Shown here: positions 43,224-52,841 of the stretch, one piece after another
Numbering within the stretch: position 1 is the stretch's first letter
Layout: each line of letters begins with the position of its first letter
DNA from: Cohaesibacter gelatinilyticus
Lineage (GTDB): Bacteria > Pseudomonadota > Alphaproteobacteria > Rhizobiales > Cohaesibacteraceae
Assembly: GCF_900215605.1 (NCBI RefSeq)
Contig: NZ_OBEL01000003.1
Location: 62,001-126,000, forward strand
Direction: 5' to 3'
DNA: 64,000 nt
The notes under the pieces: model-generated
Seen by the model: the letters and a program-made list of their open reading frames with translations, nothing else
Databases searched by the model: none
What the model was told of the DNA's origin: nothing
Program-made: the position numbers and the translations under genes

Positions 43224-45044
43224 ATGAACTTGCGTAACATCGCGATCATTGCCCATGTTGACCATGGCAAGACCACTCTTATTGACGAACTGCTGAAAGC
43301 CTCCGGCATGTTCCGTGAAAACCAGCAGACCGAAGAGCGCATGATGGACAGCAACGATATCGAGCGTGAGCGCGGTATCACCATTCTCGCCAAGGTCACT
43401 TCGCTGGAGCATAACGACACTCGCATCAACATCGTGGATACCCCGGGCCACGCCGACTTCGGCGGTGAGGTTGAGCGTATTCTGCACATGGTTGACGGTG
43501 TGATCGTTCTCGTTGACGCGGCTGAAGGCCCAATGCCACAGACCAAATTCGTGGTCTCCAAGGCCCTGAAACTCGGCCTGCGTCCGATTGTTGCCATCAA
43601 CAAGATCGACAAGCCTGAGCAACGCGCTGACGAAGTTCTGGACGAAGTCTTCGATCTGTTCGCCAACCTGGACGCCAACGAAGAGCAGCTCGATTTCCCT
43701 GTTCTTTATGGTTCTGCCAAGAACGGCTGGATGGCAACCGAGCCAGAAGGCCCACAGGATAGCCTCGAGCCTCTGTTTGACATGGTCATCGATCATGTGC
43801 CTGCGCCACAGGTTGAAGAAGGTGAATTCCGCCTGCTGGCGACCACCATTCAGTCCGACAACTTCCTTGGTCGTATCCTGACCGGTCGCGTCATTGCTGG
43901 TGAAGTGACACCAAACATGACCGTCAAGGCATTGGCCCGTGATGGCTCTGTGGTTGAGAATGGCCGTGTCTCCAAGGTTCTCGCCTTCCGTGGTCTGGAG
44001 CGTCAGGCCATCGACAAAGGCGAAGCCGGCGATATCGTTTCCATTGCTGGCCTGCAAAAAGCTACTGTTGCTGACACCATTTGCGCGCCTTCAATCAAGG
44101 ATGCCGTCGAAGCGCAGCCTATCGATCCACCAACCCTGTCCATGACCTTCCGCGTCAATGACAGCCCGCTGGCCGGTACCGAAGGCGACAAGGTTCAGTC
44201 CCGTGTGATCCGTGCTCGTCTGCTGTCAGAAGCCGAAGGCAACGTGGCCCTGAAGGTTCGCGAAGCTGACGATGCCGACGCGTTCATCGTATCCGGCCGT
44301 GGCGAATTGCTGCTCTCCATCCTGATTGAGAATATGCGCCGCGAAGGCTTCGAACTCGGCATTGGCCGTCCTCAGGTCGTGATGCAAAAAGACGATGCAG
44401 GCAACGTTCTGGAGCCAATTGAAGAAGTCATCATCGACGTTGATGACGAATATTCAGGTGCTGTCGTGCAGAAAATGGCTGAGCGCAAAGGCGAAATGAT
44501 CGAAATGCGCCCATCCGGCGGCGGTCGTACCCGCCTGGTTTTCTACGCGCCAACCCGTGGCCTGATCGGTTACCAGTCAGAGCTGCTGTCCGATACGCGC
44601 GGCACCGCCATCATGAACCGCATCTTCCACGAATATGCTCCGCATAAAGGCGATATCGCATCCCGTCACACCGGTGTGTTGCTGTCCAACGGCAATGGTG
44701 AAGCAGTGGCTTATGCTCTGTGGCAGCTGGAAGATCGTGGCCCAATGATGGTTGATCCGGGCACCAAGGTCTATCAGGGCATGATCGTGGGCGAACATAC
44801 CCGCGGCAATGATCTGGAAGTCAACATCCTGAAAGGCAAGCAGCTGACCAACATCCGCTCTTCCGGCAAGGATGATGCGGTCAAGCTCACCACCCCGATC
44901 AAGCTGAGCCTGGAAGAAGCCCTGTCTTACATCTCCAATGATGAGCTGGTGGAAGTCACTCCAGCTTCCATTCGCCTGCGCAAAATCCTGCTGGATCCAA
45001 ATGATCGTAAAAAAGCAGAACGCGCAGCGAAAAAAGCCAGCTAA
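43224..45044 (+). CDS. typA: Ribosome-associated GTPase TypA/BipA
   Basis: BipA is a translational GTPase involved in ribosome assembly and stress or cold adaptation. In 606 residues, the G domain shows IIAHVDHGKTTLIDELL, the switch/G2 region RERGITILAK, DTPGHADFGGEVER and NKIDKPEQR. EF-G-like domains II, III and V and the BipA-specific C-terminal domain follow. RNIAIIAHVDHGKTT right after the start supports ATG 43224. It is monocistronic with its own terminator. Confidence 0.97.
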   Translation: MNLRNIAIIAHVDHGKTTLIDELLKASGMFRENQQTEERMMDSNDIERERGITILAKVTSLEHNDTRINIVDTPGHADFGGEVERILHMVDGVIVLVDAAEGPMPQTKFVVSKALKLGLRPIVAINKIDKPEQRADEVLDEVFDLFANLDANEEQLDFPVLYGSAKNGWMATEPEGPQDSLEPLFDMVIDHVPAPQVEEGEFRLLATTIQSDNFLGRILTGRVIAGEVTPNMTVKALARDGSVVENGRVSKVLAFRGLERQAIDKGEAGDIVSIAGLQKATVADTICAPSIKDAVEAQPIDPPTLSMTFRVNDSPLAGTEGDKVQSRVIRARLLSEAEGNVALKVREADDADAFIVSGRGELLLSILIENMRREGFELGIGRPQVVMQKDDAGNVLEPIEEVIIDVDDEYSGAVVQKMAERKGEMIEMRPSGGGRTRLVFYAPTRGLIGYQSELLSDTRGTAIMNRIFHEYAPHKGDIASRHTGVLLSNGNGEAVAYALWQLEDRGPMMVDPGTKVYQGMIVGEHTRGNDLEVNILKGKQLTNIRSSGKDDAVKLTTPIKLSLEEALSYISNDELVEVTPASIRLRKILLDPNDRKKAERAAKKAS

Positions 45045-45068
45045 TCTTCGCTAGCTTCCAAATTTTAG

Positions 45069-45103
45069 AAAAGCCGCTTTGGACATCCAGAGCGGCTTTT
45101 TTG
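45069..45103 (+). terminator. Terminator after typA
   Basis: AAAAGCCGCT pairs with AGCGGCTTTT around a 12-nt loop, followed by TTG. Confidence 0.9.
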
Positions 45104-45167
45104 TTGCATTCCCAAGTCAACAAAGCTATGACCCGCGTCCCACCTTTTCATATTTCAGGTATTTCCC

Positions 45168-45686
45168 ATGAAGCGTATTGTCATTGTTGGCTGTGCAGGC
45201 GCTGGTAAGTCGACCCTTGCCAGCAGGCTTGGTCAGATCTTCAATCTTCCGATCATTCATATGGACAAACATTTCTGGCTGCCCGGATGGGTGCAGAAAG
45301 AGAAGGCTGAATTTCAGGCGGAGATCTTCAAGCTTGCCGAAGATGAGTGCTGGATCATGGAAGGCAATTACAAGGAAACATTGCCGAACCGTCTGGAGCG
45401 GGCCGATCTCTTCATTTATCTCGACTTCCCGCGCTGGCTTTGCCTCTATCGCGTGTTCAAACGCATTGCGCTCAGCTTTGGTAAAACGCGACCCGATATG
45501 GCGAAAGGTTGCCCAGAACAAATTGACTGGGAATTTGTCAAATGGATCTGGAATTTCGAAAAGCGCTCCGGCCCCGGCCTGCAGAAACGATTTGATGACT
45601 TCAAAGGACCCAAGCATCAGCTGAAAAGCCCGACAGAAGTGCGTCATTTTCTGAAATCACTCAGCCAGATTGATAGACTTTCGTAA
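45168..45686 (+). CDS. Small P-loop kinase-like ATPase (FlaR/topology-modulation type)
   Basis: A 172-residue P-loop protein with Walker A VGCAGAGKSTLASRL at residues 7-21, IHMDKHFWLPGW and IMEGNYKETLPNRLERAD. This is the pattern of the adenylate-kinase-like proteins annotated as DNA topology modulation protein FlaR. The name comes from a Gram-positive study and may not describe this one. A nucleotide or small-molecule kinase activity is plausible. Its 3' end overlaps the end of the convergent tetR gene by 26 nt. Confidence 0.82.
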   Translation: MKRIVIVGCAGAGKSTLASRLGQIFNLPIIHMDKHFWLPGWVQKEKAEFQAEIFKLAEDECWIMEGNYKETLPNRLERADLFIYLDFPRWLCLYRVFKRIALSFGKTRPDMAKGCPEQIDWEFVKWIWNFEKRSGPGLQKRFDDFKGPKHQLKSPTEVRHFLKSLSQIDRLS

Positions 45687-46245
45687 ATTTGCCGGCAGCA
45701 GAGCGAAGTTCATCAGCAAGGGCACTGTCCTCGACAGTACGCGATAATATCATTGTGCCAACGCACACAGAGGCCAGCACGAGCGCTTTTTCGCGGGTGT
45801 CCCCTTCCGTATCCATATTATGCTGGAACAAGCCCACCATGGCCCTCAGAAGACTTTCGTAGGAAGAGCGGACCTCTGGCGTTGCCCGTGCTACATCTGA
45901 CGGCAATGCAATCATTGGGCAATGCCCATCGAGATCGTTCAGATGACCGGAAGACAGATAACTGCGGATCATGGCTTGTACCGTTTGCGGTCCACCATTC
46001 ATGGGATCGACACCCGCTTCATCCCGCCAGATTTTGCCACGACCATGAAGAAAGCTGGAAACAGCCTCGGAATAAAGCTCTTCCTTGTTGCGAAAATGAT
46101 TGTAGAAACCACCGCGGGTCAGGCCTGCTTCCGCCATGATCTGATCAATGGAAACCCCTTCAAAACCATGACGATTGAACAATATGCGCGCTTTCTCGAC
46201 AATACGCTTTCGCACCTCAGCTTTATGTTCCGCAGAATAGGGCAT
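45661..46245 (-). CDS. TetR-family transcriptional repressor
   Basis: A 194-residue TetR regulator. The N-terminal helix-turn-helix reads IVEKARILFNRHGFEGVSID and continues QIMAEAGLTRGGFYNHFRNK. The C-terminal ligand domain (LSSGHLNDLDGHCPMIALPSD) resembles the AcrR/NemR-like subgroup in which a Cys lies in GHCP. ATG 46245 follows AGGAGAAA; earlier in-frame codons lie in the operator region. A perfect palindrome lies 39 nt upstream, between it and the divergent MAPEG gene, so it probably represses both. Confidence 0.92.
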   Translation of the reverse strand: MPYSAEHKAEVRKRIVEKARILFNRHGFEGVSIDQIMAEAGLTRGGFYNHFRNKEELYSEAVSSFLHGRGKIWRDEAGVDPMNGGPQTVQAMIRSYLSSGHLNDLDGHCPMIALPSDVARATPEVRSSYESLLRAMVGLFQHNMDTEGDTREKALVLASVCVGTMILSRTVEDSALADELRSAAGKFTKVYQSG

Positions 46246-46283
46246 GGCTTTCTCCTGATTACACATCACCATAGCAAAAAATC

Positions 46284-46307
46284 TAAATATGTTCTTGAAC
46301 ATATTTA
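46284..46307. promoter_or_regulatory. Palindromic operator between tetR and the MAPEG gene
   Basis: TAAATATGTTC-TT-GAACATATTTA is a perfect 11-bp inverted repeat with a 2-nt centre. Its size and position between two divergent start codons are those of a TetR-family operator. Confidence 0.82.
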
Positions 46308-46355
46308 AGCTTCCTTCAATATGGCAAGCAGTTTAAATCGATAGTGAGGCGTTTT

Positions 46356-46736
46356 ATGCCGTCCCTTCCCGTTACAGCAGTTTTTGTGACCTTCTATGCC
46401 ATTGCTCTCTTCATCATGGTTGCCCGTGTCGGCTTACGCAGAAAAGCCGTCCTTGCTCTACATGGAGACAAACAGGACACAGAATTGCACAAACGCATTC
46501 GCATCCATGGCAATTTGACGGAAACCACGCCTGCTTTTGCACTAACCCTGTTGATCGCCGAGTTACTCGACCTTGGCACTTTATGGCTTTGGCTTGCAGT
46601 CGCTATATTTCTGTTTGGTCGGGTTTGGCACTACCACCATTTCAACAGCTCCAAACGTGGCATAGGCATGGTCTTCACGCTCCTTCCCGGTATCCTTCTG
46701 GGGGCATGGAGCATCTATGCTTCGCTTCTTGGCTAG
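46356..46736 (+). CDS. MAPEG-family membrane protein
   Basis: A 126-residue protein with about four membrane helices and the MAPEG motif RIHGNLTETTP (RxxxNxxE type). Eukaryotic members conjugate glutathione or make eicosanoids; bacterial ones are little studied and may act in detoxification. ATG 46356 begins a normal first helix (PVTAVFVTFYAIALFIMV). Divergence from a TetR gene with a GHCP ligand-domain motif fits inducible detoxification of electrophiles, which is inference. Confidence 0.87.
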   Translation: MPSLPVTAVFVTFYAIALFIMVARVGLRRKAVLALHGDKQDTELHKRIRIHGNLTETTPAFALTLLIAELLDLGTLWLWLAVAIFLFGRVWHYHHFNSSKRGIGMVFTLLPGILLGAWSIYASLLG

Positions 46737-46758
46737 AGTTTTCCAAAAGACCCAAAGA

Positions 46759-46797
46759 AAAAGGCGCTTCCCTAATCCAGGAGAAGCGCCTTTCTTT
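46759..46797 (+). terminator. Terminator after the MAPEG gene
   Basis: AAAGGCGCTTC (46760-46770) pairs with GAAGCGCCTTT (46783-46793) around a 12-nt loop, followed by CTTTC. Confidence 0.87.
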
Positions 46798-46814
46798 CAC
46801 AGAGTTGAAACTCT

Positions 46815-46991
46815 TAGTGCCCGATCTAAAAGTCTCTGAATGAGACTTTTAAGAGCGAGTTCTTATCCGAAAAGTCTGCAACTTTTCGGGAACGCGCTGT
46901 AGGCCGCATCACCAGCCCTCTCCCCCTTCCAACCGCCCCTGAAAGTACCAAGAGGGTACGATGACGGGTGGTTTGGGAGGGGGAGAGGGCC
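46815..46991. repeat. Composite repeat: AGTCTC hairpin + REP core + family P palindrome
   Basis: From left: AGTGCCCGAT with the hairpin TAAAAGTCTC...GAGACTTTTA, a REP core in reverse orientation (46852-46903, TTATCCGAAAAGTCTGCAAC...), and a diverged family P palindrome (46913-46991) whose outer arms AGCCCTCTCCCCC and GGGGGAGAGGGC remain. The same order of parts occurs at 54198-54364. It separates the MAPEG and htpX genes, which converge. Confidence 0.9.
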
Positions 46992-47017
46992 CGGTTCAGG
47001 ATTTTTAAATCAACCTC

Positions 47018-48016
47018 TTAGCCCCACGGGCCACCATGATCATCATGGGCCTGCGAGGAAGAAGAACCGCCAGCCCAGGGACCATCATCCTGATCCATCT
47101 GGCTGCGACGCTGATTGGCACCAAGCGACCCACCGGAGCTCACCCGCAGGGCATCTTCCTGCCCATACCAGTCCTGATGCAGGCTCTGCAGAGCATCAAT
47201 ACGGTTTTGGGTATCCGGGTGGGTAGAGAAGAGATTGTCCATCCGCTGGCCGGACAGTGGATTGATAATAAACATATGCGCCGTTGCCGGATTGCGCTCG
47301 GCGGCATAATTCACTTCACGACCCGCAGCATTGGCGATTTTTGCCAAGGCGGACGCCAACCAAAGCGGCTGACCACAAATCTGCGCACCAATTTTGTCAG
47401 CCTGATATTCGCGTGTCCGGCTCACAGCCATCTGCACGATGGAGGCTGCCATTGGCGCAAGGAACATCAGCGCGATTGTACCGATGAAGCCAAGATCACC
47501 ACCTTCTTCGTCATCATTGGAGCCAGAGAAGAAAAAGGCAAAGTTGGCAAGCATGGAGATGGCACCGGCCAGCGTTGCTGTCACCGTCATGGTCAGGATG
47601 TCATAATTCTTGATATGCGCGAGCTCGTGCGCCATCACGCCCGCCACTTCTTCGTAAGACAGGCGGTTCAGCAAGCCGGTTGATGCAGCAACGGCAGCAT
47701 TTTCGGGGTTACGACCCGTCGCAAAGGCATTGGGTTGATCACTATCAATCACATAAACCTTTGGCATGGGCAGCTCGGCGGCTTCGGCCAGCCGGCGCAC
47801 AATCTCATAATATTCCGGGGCATCGCGCTCATCCACTTCATGAGCGTTATGCATCTTCAGAACCATCTTGTCCGAATTCCAGTAGGAAAAGACATTCATG
47901 CCAAGCGCAATGATGAAGGCAATCATCATGCCGCCAGATCCGCCCAGCAAATAGCCGATTCCCATGAAAAGACCGGTCATCCCGGCCAAGAGCATTGCGG
48001 TACGGAAGAAGTTCAT
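47018..48016 (-). CDS. htpX: Membrane zinc metalloprotease HtpX
   Basis: HtpX degrades damaged inner-membrane proteins. In the 332-residue protein, two N-terminal helices ([36 protein letters not shown]) precede the zinc motif [10 protein letters not shown]. Then come two more hydrophobic segments and [13 protein letters not shown] with the third ligand Glu region. The C-terminal tail ([11 protein letters not shown]...) is Gly/Ser-rich and longer than in E. coli, as in other alphaproteobacteria. It is divergent from the DUF1674 gene. Confidence 0.96.
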   Translation of the reverse strand: MNFFRTAMLLAGMTGLFMGIGYLLGGSGGMMIAFIIALGMNVFSYWNSDKMVLKMHNAHEVDERDAPEYYEIVRRLAEAAELPMPKVYVIDSDQPNAFATGRNPENAAVAASTGLLNRLSYEEVAGVMAHELAHIKNYDILTMTVTATLAGAISMLANFAFFFSGSNDDEEGGDLGFIGTIALMFLAPMAASIVQMAVSRTREYQADKIGAQICGQPLWLASALAKIANAAGREVNYAAERNPATAHMFIINPLSGQRMDNLFSTHPDTQNRIDALQSLHQDWYGQEDALRVSSGGSLGANQRRSQMDQDDGPWAGGSSSSQAHDDHGGPWG

Positions 48017-48128
48017 CGAAAAGCGGTCCTTTCACTCATCATTATCAAATGCGACCCGTATCACTGGTCTGTTGTTTCTCTATATGGTAGACAGCACCAT
48101 CCTTTTTCAAGAGCGAAGAGGCGCAACC

Positions 48129-48428
48129 ATGGTTGAAGACAGCAAAAAGCCGCAAGCAGACAAGAGCCAAAGTGCCGAGATTCTGCAATTCAAGCAAACC
48201 GATTGGGAACCGCCAAAACCCGCCGAGGAAGAAGAGCCAAAGCGCCGCCGCTTTGAAGATCTGCCACCAGCAGCCCAACGCGCTCTGAAGGAAGCCGAAG
48301 AGCGCCGCAAACAGCGCGATGTGGTCAAGGAATCTGAAAAGCTGCCAACCGAAGTTGGTGGGCGTGGTGGCCTCGATCCCACCCGATATGATGATTGGGA
48401 AATCGATGGTCGTGTCATCGATTTCTAA
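48129..48428 (+). CDS. DUF1674/SDHAF4-like protein
   Basis: A 99-residue protein, acidic and Lys-rich in the middle (EEEEPKRRRFEDLPPAAQRA), with the C-terminal signature GGRGGLDPTRYDDWEIDGRV and IDF. This signature is shared with mitochondrial SDHAF4, which helps assemble succinate dehydrogenase flavoprotein. A similar role in this bacterium is inference. ATG 48129 follows AGAGG at normal spacing; the longer open frame upstream overlaps the htpX promoter region. Confidence 0.88.
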   Translation: MVEDSKKPQADKSQSAEILQFKQTDWEPPKPAEEEEPKRRRFEDLPPAAQRALKEAEERRKQRDVVKESEKLPTEVGGRGGLDPTRYDDWEIDGRVIDF

Positions 48429-48498
48429 CTGGATGGCATCACAATCTTAAAGCCGATCTGCTTGGATTTGCTTAAGAATCATTCTATATGTTCATGGA

Positions 48499-48981
48499 AT
48501 GTTCTTTATAAAAATCCAAACCATGCTGATTCGCACCCTGTCCATAGTTTGTCTAACACTTTTATATCATGGAGCTTTTTCAAAGCTCGCATGGTCAAAG
48601 GCAAATTATCTGGCTGGCCCGGTAGAAGCAGAACTTGTTGAAGTCTTGGATGGTGATACGATCCGCGTCCGAGCCAAGATCTGGCTTCATCAGAGCATTT
48701 CAATTCTGGTGCGCCTCAATGGTATCGATGCCCCGGAACTCCGCCGTCCCAAATGTGCTGCCGAGAAAGAACTTGCAATCCAATCCAGACAATATCTGGC
48801 ATCCTTGCTCAGTGATCAGAGTTTGCAACTCACATCCATTCAGGGCGGTAAATATTTCGGCAGGGTTGTGGCAATCGTTCAAACTGATCAGTCAGAGAAC
48901 CTCTCCCAGGACATGCTCCGATCCGGCCTCGCCCGCCTCTACAAAAAAGGCAAACGCAAGAGCTGGTGCAAACCTGTCTAA
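48499..48981 (+). CDS. Exported thermonuclease-family (SNase) protein
   Basis: A 160-residue staphylococcal-nuclease-fold protein with VLDGDTIRVRA, VRLNGIDAPELRRPKC and YFGRVVAIV, covering the calcium- and phosphate-binding residues. A hydrophobic N-terminus (MLIRTLSIVCLTLLYHGAFS) looks like a signal peptide, so it may act in the periplasm or outside. Two starts are possible: ATG 48499 (used here) and ATG 48523, which gives a more typical signal. Neither has a strong ribosome site. Confidence 0.82.
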   Translation: MFFIKIQTMLIRTLSIVCLTLLYHGAFSKLAWSKANYLAGPVEAELVEVLDGDTIRVRAKIWLHQSISILVRLNGIDAPELRRPKCAAEKELAIQSRQYLASLLSDQSLQLTSIQGGKYFGRVVAIVQTDQSENLSQDMLRSGLARLYKKGKRKSWCKPV

Positions 48982-49078
48982 AACACGGAAATCTTTATAA
49001 TCGAAACTGGTGTATTGAAAATTACAACACTACCATAGAGAGAATATTCAAATTCAACTCTCACTTGATTGCCCCAAT

Positions 49079-49867
49079 ATGGAACAAGAACCAAGACATT
49101 TCTGGCGACGCGGATTCGCCTTCATTCTTGATTGCCTCTATATGGGCATCTTAGCATTTATGATCAGCTACCCGCTCACTGTAATTCAACCAAACTATTT
49201 CGTTATTCTGGATGCTCCCGTCAACGGATATAGCTGCCTTCCAAGGCAAGAACCAACAGACGCATTTCGAAAGAAAATACCTACTGATTATTTCAAACCT
49301 GATGCAAAAGTGAACTATAGAGTTTGTACTATTTATGCGTTCTTTCTCGAGTCAGGAACCGTTGGTATTGCCTTTTCAGAAACAGAGAGCACTGACGAAG
49401 ATGGGAACTCAAGCACCTTCAGAAAATCATATTCATCAACGATAGACAAGCATGGCAATCCGACCCCAGCAACCGATATCTACACTCTCTTCTTTTGGAC
49501 ATTCCTGGTTTTTTTGATCGCATATATTCTTATGAAAAATAGGGGCCAAACCATAGCAAAAGAGCATCTCGGCTTAAAGTTGATCAATGATCAAAAGCCG
49601 ACCTATAGTCGCTATGTCAAAAGAGAATTCCTTAAATACCTGCCTACAGTCATTCTAATCGCCAATGGCCTAATTGTTTGGATCGCTGCTTTAACAAACC
49701 AAGAATCCAAGGTCATAAACTTCCTAGCCAGTAATCTTTGGATCGCAATCATCATTGGCATAATGACATTTGCTCTCGGCTTTTTCTGGTACATCCTCCC
49801 TCTCATTCGTTGGCAGGGCCAAATGCCTTATGATCGACTGACCGGTTTCAAGGTGATCAAAGATTAA
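49079..49867 (+). CDS. RDD-family membrane protein
   Basis: A 262-residue protein with the RDD motif HFWRRGFAFILDCLY at residues 7-21 inside the first helix. A long soluble loop (about 45-135, rich in Ser/Thr and with two or three Cys) follows, and then three helices (LFFWTFLVFLIAYILM; LPTVILIANGLIVWIAAL; IAIIIGIMTFALGFFWYI). HLGLKLIND is the family's conserved segment after helix 2. The gene is visibly AT-richer than its neighbours, suggesting acquisition. RDD proteins are of unknown or transport-related function. Confidence 0.8.
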   Translation: MEQEPRHFWRRGFAFILDCLYMGILAFMISYPLTVIQPNYFVILDAPVNGYSCLPRQEPTDAFRKKIPTDYFKPDAKVNYRVCTIYAFFLESGTVGIAFSETESTDEDGNSSTFRKSYSSTIDKHGNPTPATDIYTLFFWTFLVFLIAYILMKNRGQTIAKEHLGLKLINDQKPTYSRYVKREFLKYLPTVILIANGLIVWIAALTNQESKVINFLASNLWIAIIIGIMTFALGFFWYILPLIRWQGQMPYDRLTGFKVIKD

Positions 49868-49876
49868 GCCAAACAC

Positions 49877-49908
49877 AAAAGCCCCGAAGTGAAAACTCCG
49901 GGGCTTTC
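49877..49908. terminator. Terminator between RDD gene and acnA
   Basis: AAAGCCCCG (49878-49886) pairs with CGGGGCTTT (49899-49907), with extra pairing of AGT and ACT inside. It lies between convergent genes and may act in both directions, though the T runs are short. Confidence 0.82.
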
Positions 49909-49930
49909 ATCAATTTGAATTGGGCTGAAG

Positions 49931-52606
49931 TTACGCAGCCAGTCCACGCAGCACATAATGCAGGATGCCGCCATTCTTGAAGTAATCCAGCTCATCTTCG
50001 GTATCGATCCGGCATAGGGTCTGGATGGTCTTCTCTGATCCGTCTGCAAATTTGATCTGAACCGCTACATCCTGACGAGGGTGCAGGCTCTCGAGGCCGA
50101 GAATCGTGATTTCCTCATCCCCTTTGATGCCGATGGATTGCCAGCTTTGCCCATCTTTGAACTGAAGCGGCAGGACGCCCATGCCAACCAGATTGGAGCG
50201 ATGAATGCGTTCAAAGCTCTCGACGATCACGGCACGCACACCAAGAAGATTGGTGCCTTTTGCCGCCCAGTCACGGGAAGAGCCCGTGCCATATTCCTTG
50301 CCACCGAAGACAACCAGTGGCGTGTCTTCAGCCTTATAAGCCATGGCCACATCATACATAGGCTGAACCGAGCCATCCTTGACGGAGAAGCCCCCTTCCG
50401 TGCCAGGAGCCAGCTGGTTCTTGATCCGGATATTGGCAAAGGTACCGCGCATCATGATTTCATGATTGCCACGACGAGACCCATAAGAATTGAAATCCCT
50501 GGCTGCCACTTGCCGATCCGTCAGATATTTGCCCGCAGGGGTATCTTTCTTGAACGCACCTGCGGGAGAGATATGATCTGTGGTGATGGAATCCAGGAAG
50601 AGCGATAGAATACGCGCGCCCTTCACATCTTCCACCGGCTTTGGCTGCATGCTCATACCCTCAAAATAGGGCGGGTTCTGCACATAGGTTGAACCGGAAT
50701 TCCATTTATAGGTTTGACCTGGCTCTATCTCGATAGATTGCCACTCGGCATCGCCTTTGAAGACATCGCCATAGCGCGAGACAAACATATCCCTGCTGAC
50801 GGCTTCCCGCATCAGAGCCGCAATCTCGGCATTGCTCGGCCAAATGTCTTTCAAATAAACCGGATTGCCTTCCTTATCCTCACCAAGCGGATCCTTGGTC
50901 AGGTCCACATACAGCGAGCCAGCCAAGGCATAAGCAACCACAAGCGGGGGCGAGGCCAGGAAATTGGCCTGCACATCGGGGTTCACGCGGCCTTCAAAAT
51001 TGCGGTTGCCGGAAAGAACCGAGCAAGCCACAAGATCATGATCCTGAACCGCCTTTGAGATTTCAGGCGGCAATGGACCGGAATTGCCGATACAAGTGGT
51101 ACAGCCATAACCAACCAAATTGAAGCCCAAGGCATCCAGATCATCCTGAACCCCGGCTTTCTCCAGATAGTCGGTCACGACCTGAGATCCCGGTGCCAAG
51201 GAAGGCTTCACCCATGGCTTGATGGAAAGACCTTTCTCGCGTGCCTTTCGCGCCACAAGCCCTGCCCCGATCAGAACCGACGGGTTGGACGTATTGGTGC
51301 AAGAGGTGATGGCTGCAATGACCACATCCCCATGGCCAAGATCATGGTCCTTTCCATCAACATCACCACGCTTTTGGAGCTCACCAGCTTTGCCAAATTC
51401 ACTATCCATGACGGACGTGAAAGTTTGCGCCGCTGCATCCAGAGTGATGCGATCCTGTGGGCGCTTCGGGCCTGAAATGCAGGGCACGACCTCAGACAGA
51501 TCAAGCTCCAGGCCATCGGTAAAGACAGGATCTTCACTTCCGCTTTCACGGAACATGCCTTGCGCCTTGGCATAGCTTTCGACCAAGGCTATTCGATCCT
51601 GATCACGCCCGGTGACGTCCAGATAGTTCAATGTATCGCTATCAATGGGGAAGAAACCGCAAGTCGCGCCATATTCCGGCGCCATATTGGCAATGGTTGC
51701 CTGATCTTCCAATGTGAGATGATCAAGACCGGGACCATAAAATTCAACAAACTTCCCAACCACGCCTTTTTGACGCAGCATTTCCACGATGGTGAGAACC
51801 AGATCGGTAGCTGTTGTCCCTTCCACCATGGAGCCGGTCAGTTTGAACCCGATCACTTCGGGGATCAGCATACTGATCGGTTGACCCAGCATCGCCGCTT
51901 CCGCCTCGATACCACCGACACCCCAGCCAAGAACGGACAGACCATTGACCATGGTGGTGTGGGAGTCAGTTCCAACCAATGTATCAGGATAGGCAATTGT
52001 CTCGCCATCTTCATCCCGCGTCCAAACAGTTTGGGCCAGATATTCCAGATTGACCTGATGGCAGATACCGGTCCCGGGAGGCACAACGCGGAAATTATCA
52101 AAAGCTTGCTGTCCCCAGCGCAGGAATTCATAGCGCTCGCCATTGCGCTCATATTCCAGTTCAACATTGCGACCAAAAGCACGCTCATTGCCAAAATGAT
52201 CCACCATGACCGAGTGATCAATCACCAGATCCACCGGCACCTGCGGATTGATGGCTTGCGGATCCGCCCCAAGATCGGAAGCTGCATCACGCATGGCAGC
52301 CAGATCCACTACGGCCGGTACACCGGTAAAGTCCTGCATCAAGACGCGAGCTGGACGATAGGAAATCTCGGCACTGGAGCGGCGCTCCTTCAGCCAATCG
52401 GCACAGGCACGGATATCATCGGCCGTCACGGATCGGCCATCCTCAAACCGCAAGAGATTTTCCAACACCACCTTCAGAGAGTAAGGCAATTTCGAAATGC
52501 CGGGCAAGCCATTCTTCTCGGCCTCAATCAGGCTGAAATAATGATAGGTCTTGCCATTCACTTCAAGACTTTGCTTGGCGTTGAAACTATTCAGGGATTT
52601 AGTCAT
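49931..52606 (-). CDS. acnA: Aconitate hydratase A
   Basis: Aconitase interconverts citrate and isocitrate in the TCA cycle using a 4Fe-4S cluster. The 891-residue length matches AcnA. Cluster cysteines are seen in [10 protein letters not shown] and [32 protein letters not shown] and [19 protein letters not shown] are the other signatures. The start follows AAGGACC. It is divergent from ccmA, a known conserved arrangement in Hyphomicrobiales. Confidence 0.98.
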   Translation of the reverse strand: MTKSLNSFNAKQSLEVNGKTYHYFSLIEAEKNGLPGISKLPYSLKVVLENLLRFEDGRSVTADDIRACADWLKERRSSAEISYRPARVLMQDFTGVPAVVDLAAMRDAASDLGADPQAINPQVPVDLVIDHSVMVDHFGNERAFGRNVELEYERNGERYEFLRWGQQAFDNFRVVPPGTGICHQVNLEYLAQTVWTRDEDGETIAYPDTLVGTDSHTTMVNGLSVLGWGVGGIEAEAAMLGQPISMLIPEVIGFKLTGSMVEGTTATDLVLTIVEMLRQKGVVGKFVEFYGPGLDHLTLEDQATIANMAPEYGATCGFFPIDSDTLNYLDVTGRDQDRIALVESYAKAQGMFRESGSEDPVFTDGLELDLSEVVPCISGPKRPQDRITLDAAAQTFTSVMDSEFGKAGELQKRGDVDGKDHDLGHGDVVIAAITSCTNTSNPSVLIGAGLVARKAREKGLSIKPWVKPSLAPGSQVVTDYLEKAGVQDDLDALGFNLVGYGCTTCIGNSGPLPPEISKAVQDHDLVACSVLSGNRNFEGRVNPDVQANFLASPPLVVAYALAGSLYVDLTKDPLGEDKEGNPVYLKDIWPSNAEIAALMREAVSRDMFVSRYGDVFKGDAEWQSIEIEPGQTYKWNSGSTYVQNPPYFEGMSMQPKPVEDVKGARILSLFLDSITTDHISPAGAFKKDTPAGKYLTDRQVAARDFNSYGSRRGNHEIMMRGTFANIRIKNQLAPGTEGGFSVKDGSVQPMYDVAMAYKAEDTPLVVFGGKEYGTGSSRDWAAKGTNLLGVRAVIVESFERIHRSNLVGMGVLPLQFKDGQSWQSIGIKGDEEITILGLESLHPRQDVAVQIKFADGSEKTIQTLCRIDTEDELDYFKNGGILHYVLRGLAA

Positions 52607-52841
52607 GATGGTCGGTCCTTAGGCTTGGTCTGGCAAAAGGGGCAATATATAAGTATGAGGTCTCTTCTATCATGCCACAGATGAAGGAAATTTGTCCCTT
52701 CACACCTGCGTGCACTTATGAAATAGGCATTGATACTTAGAATTGAAGATCATGCGTCTTGCCAGATGATAAAAATCAAGGCAAAAGCGAGCCAAGCCGC
52801 TAAAAACCAGATGACCCAAGCGCCAACCGACAAGGATGACC

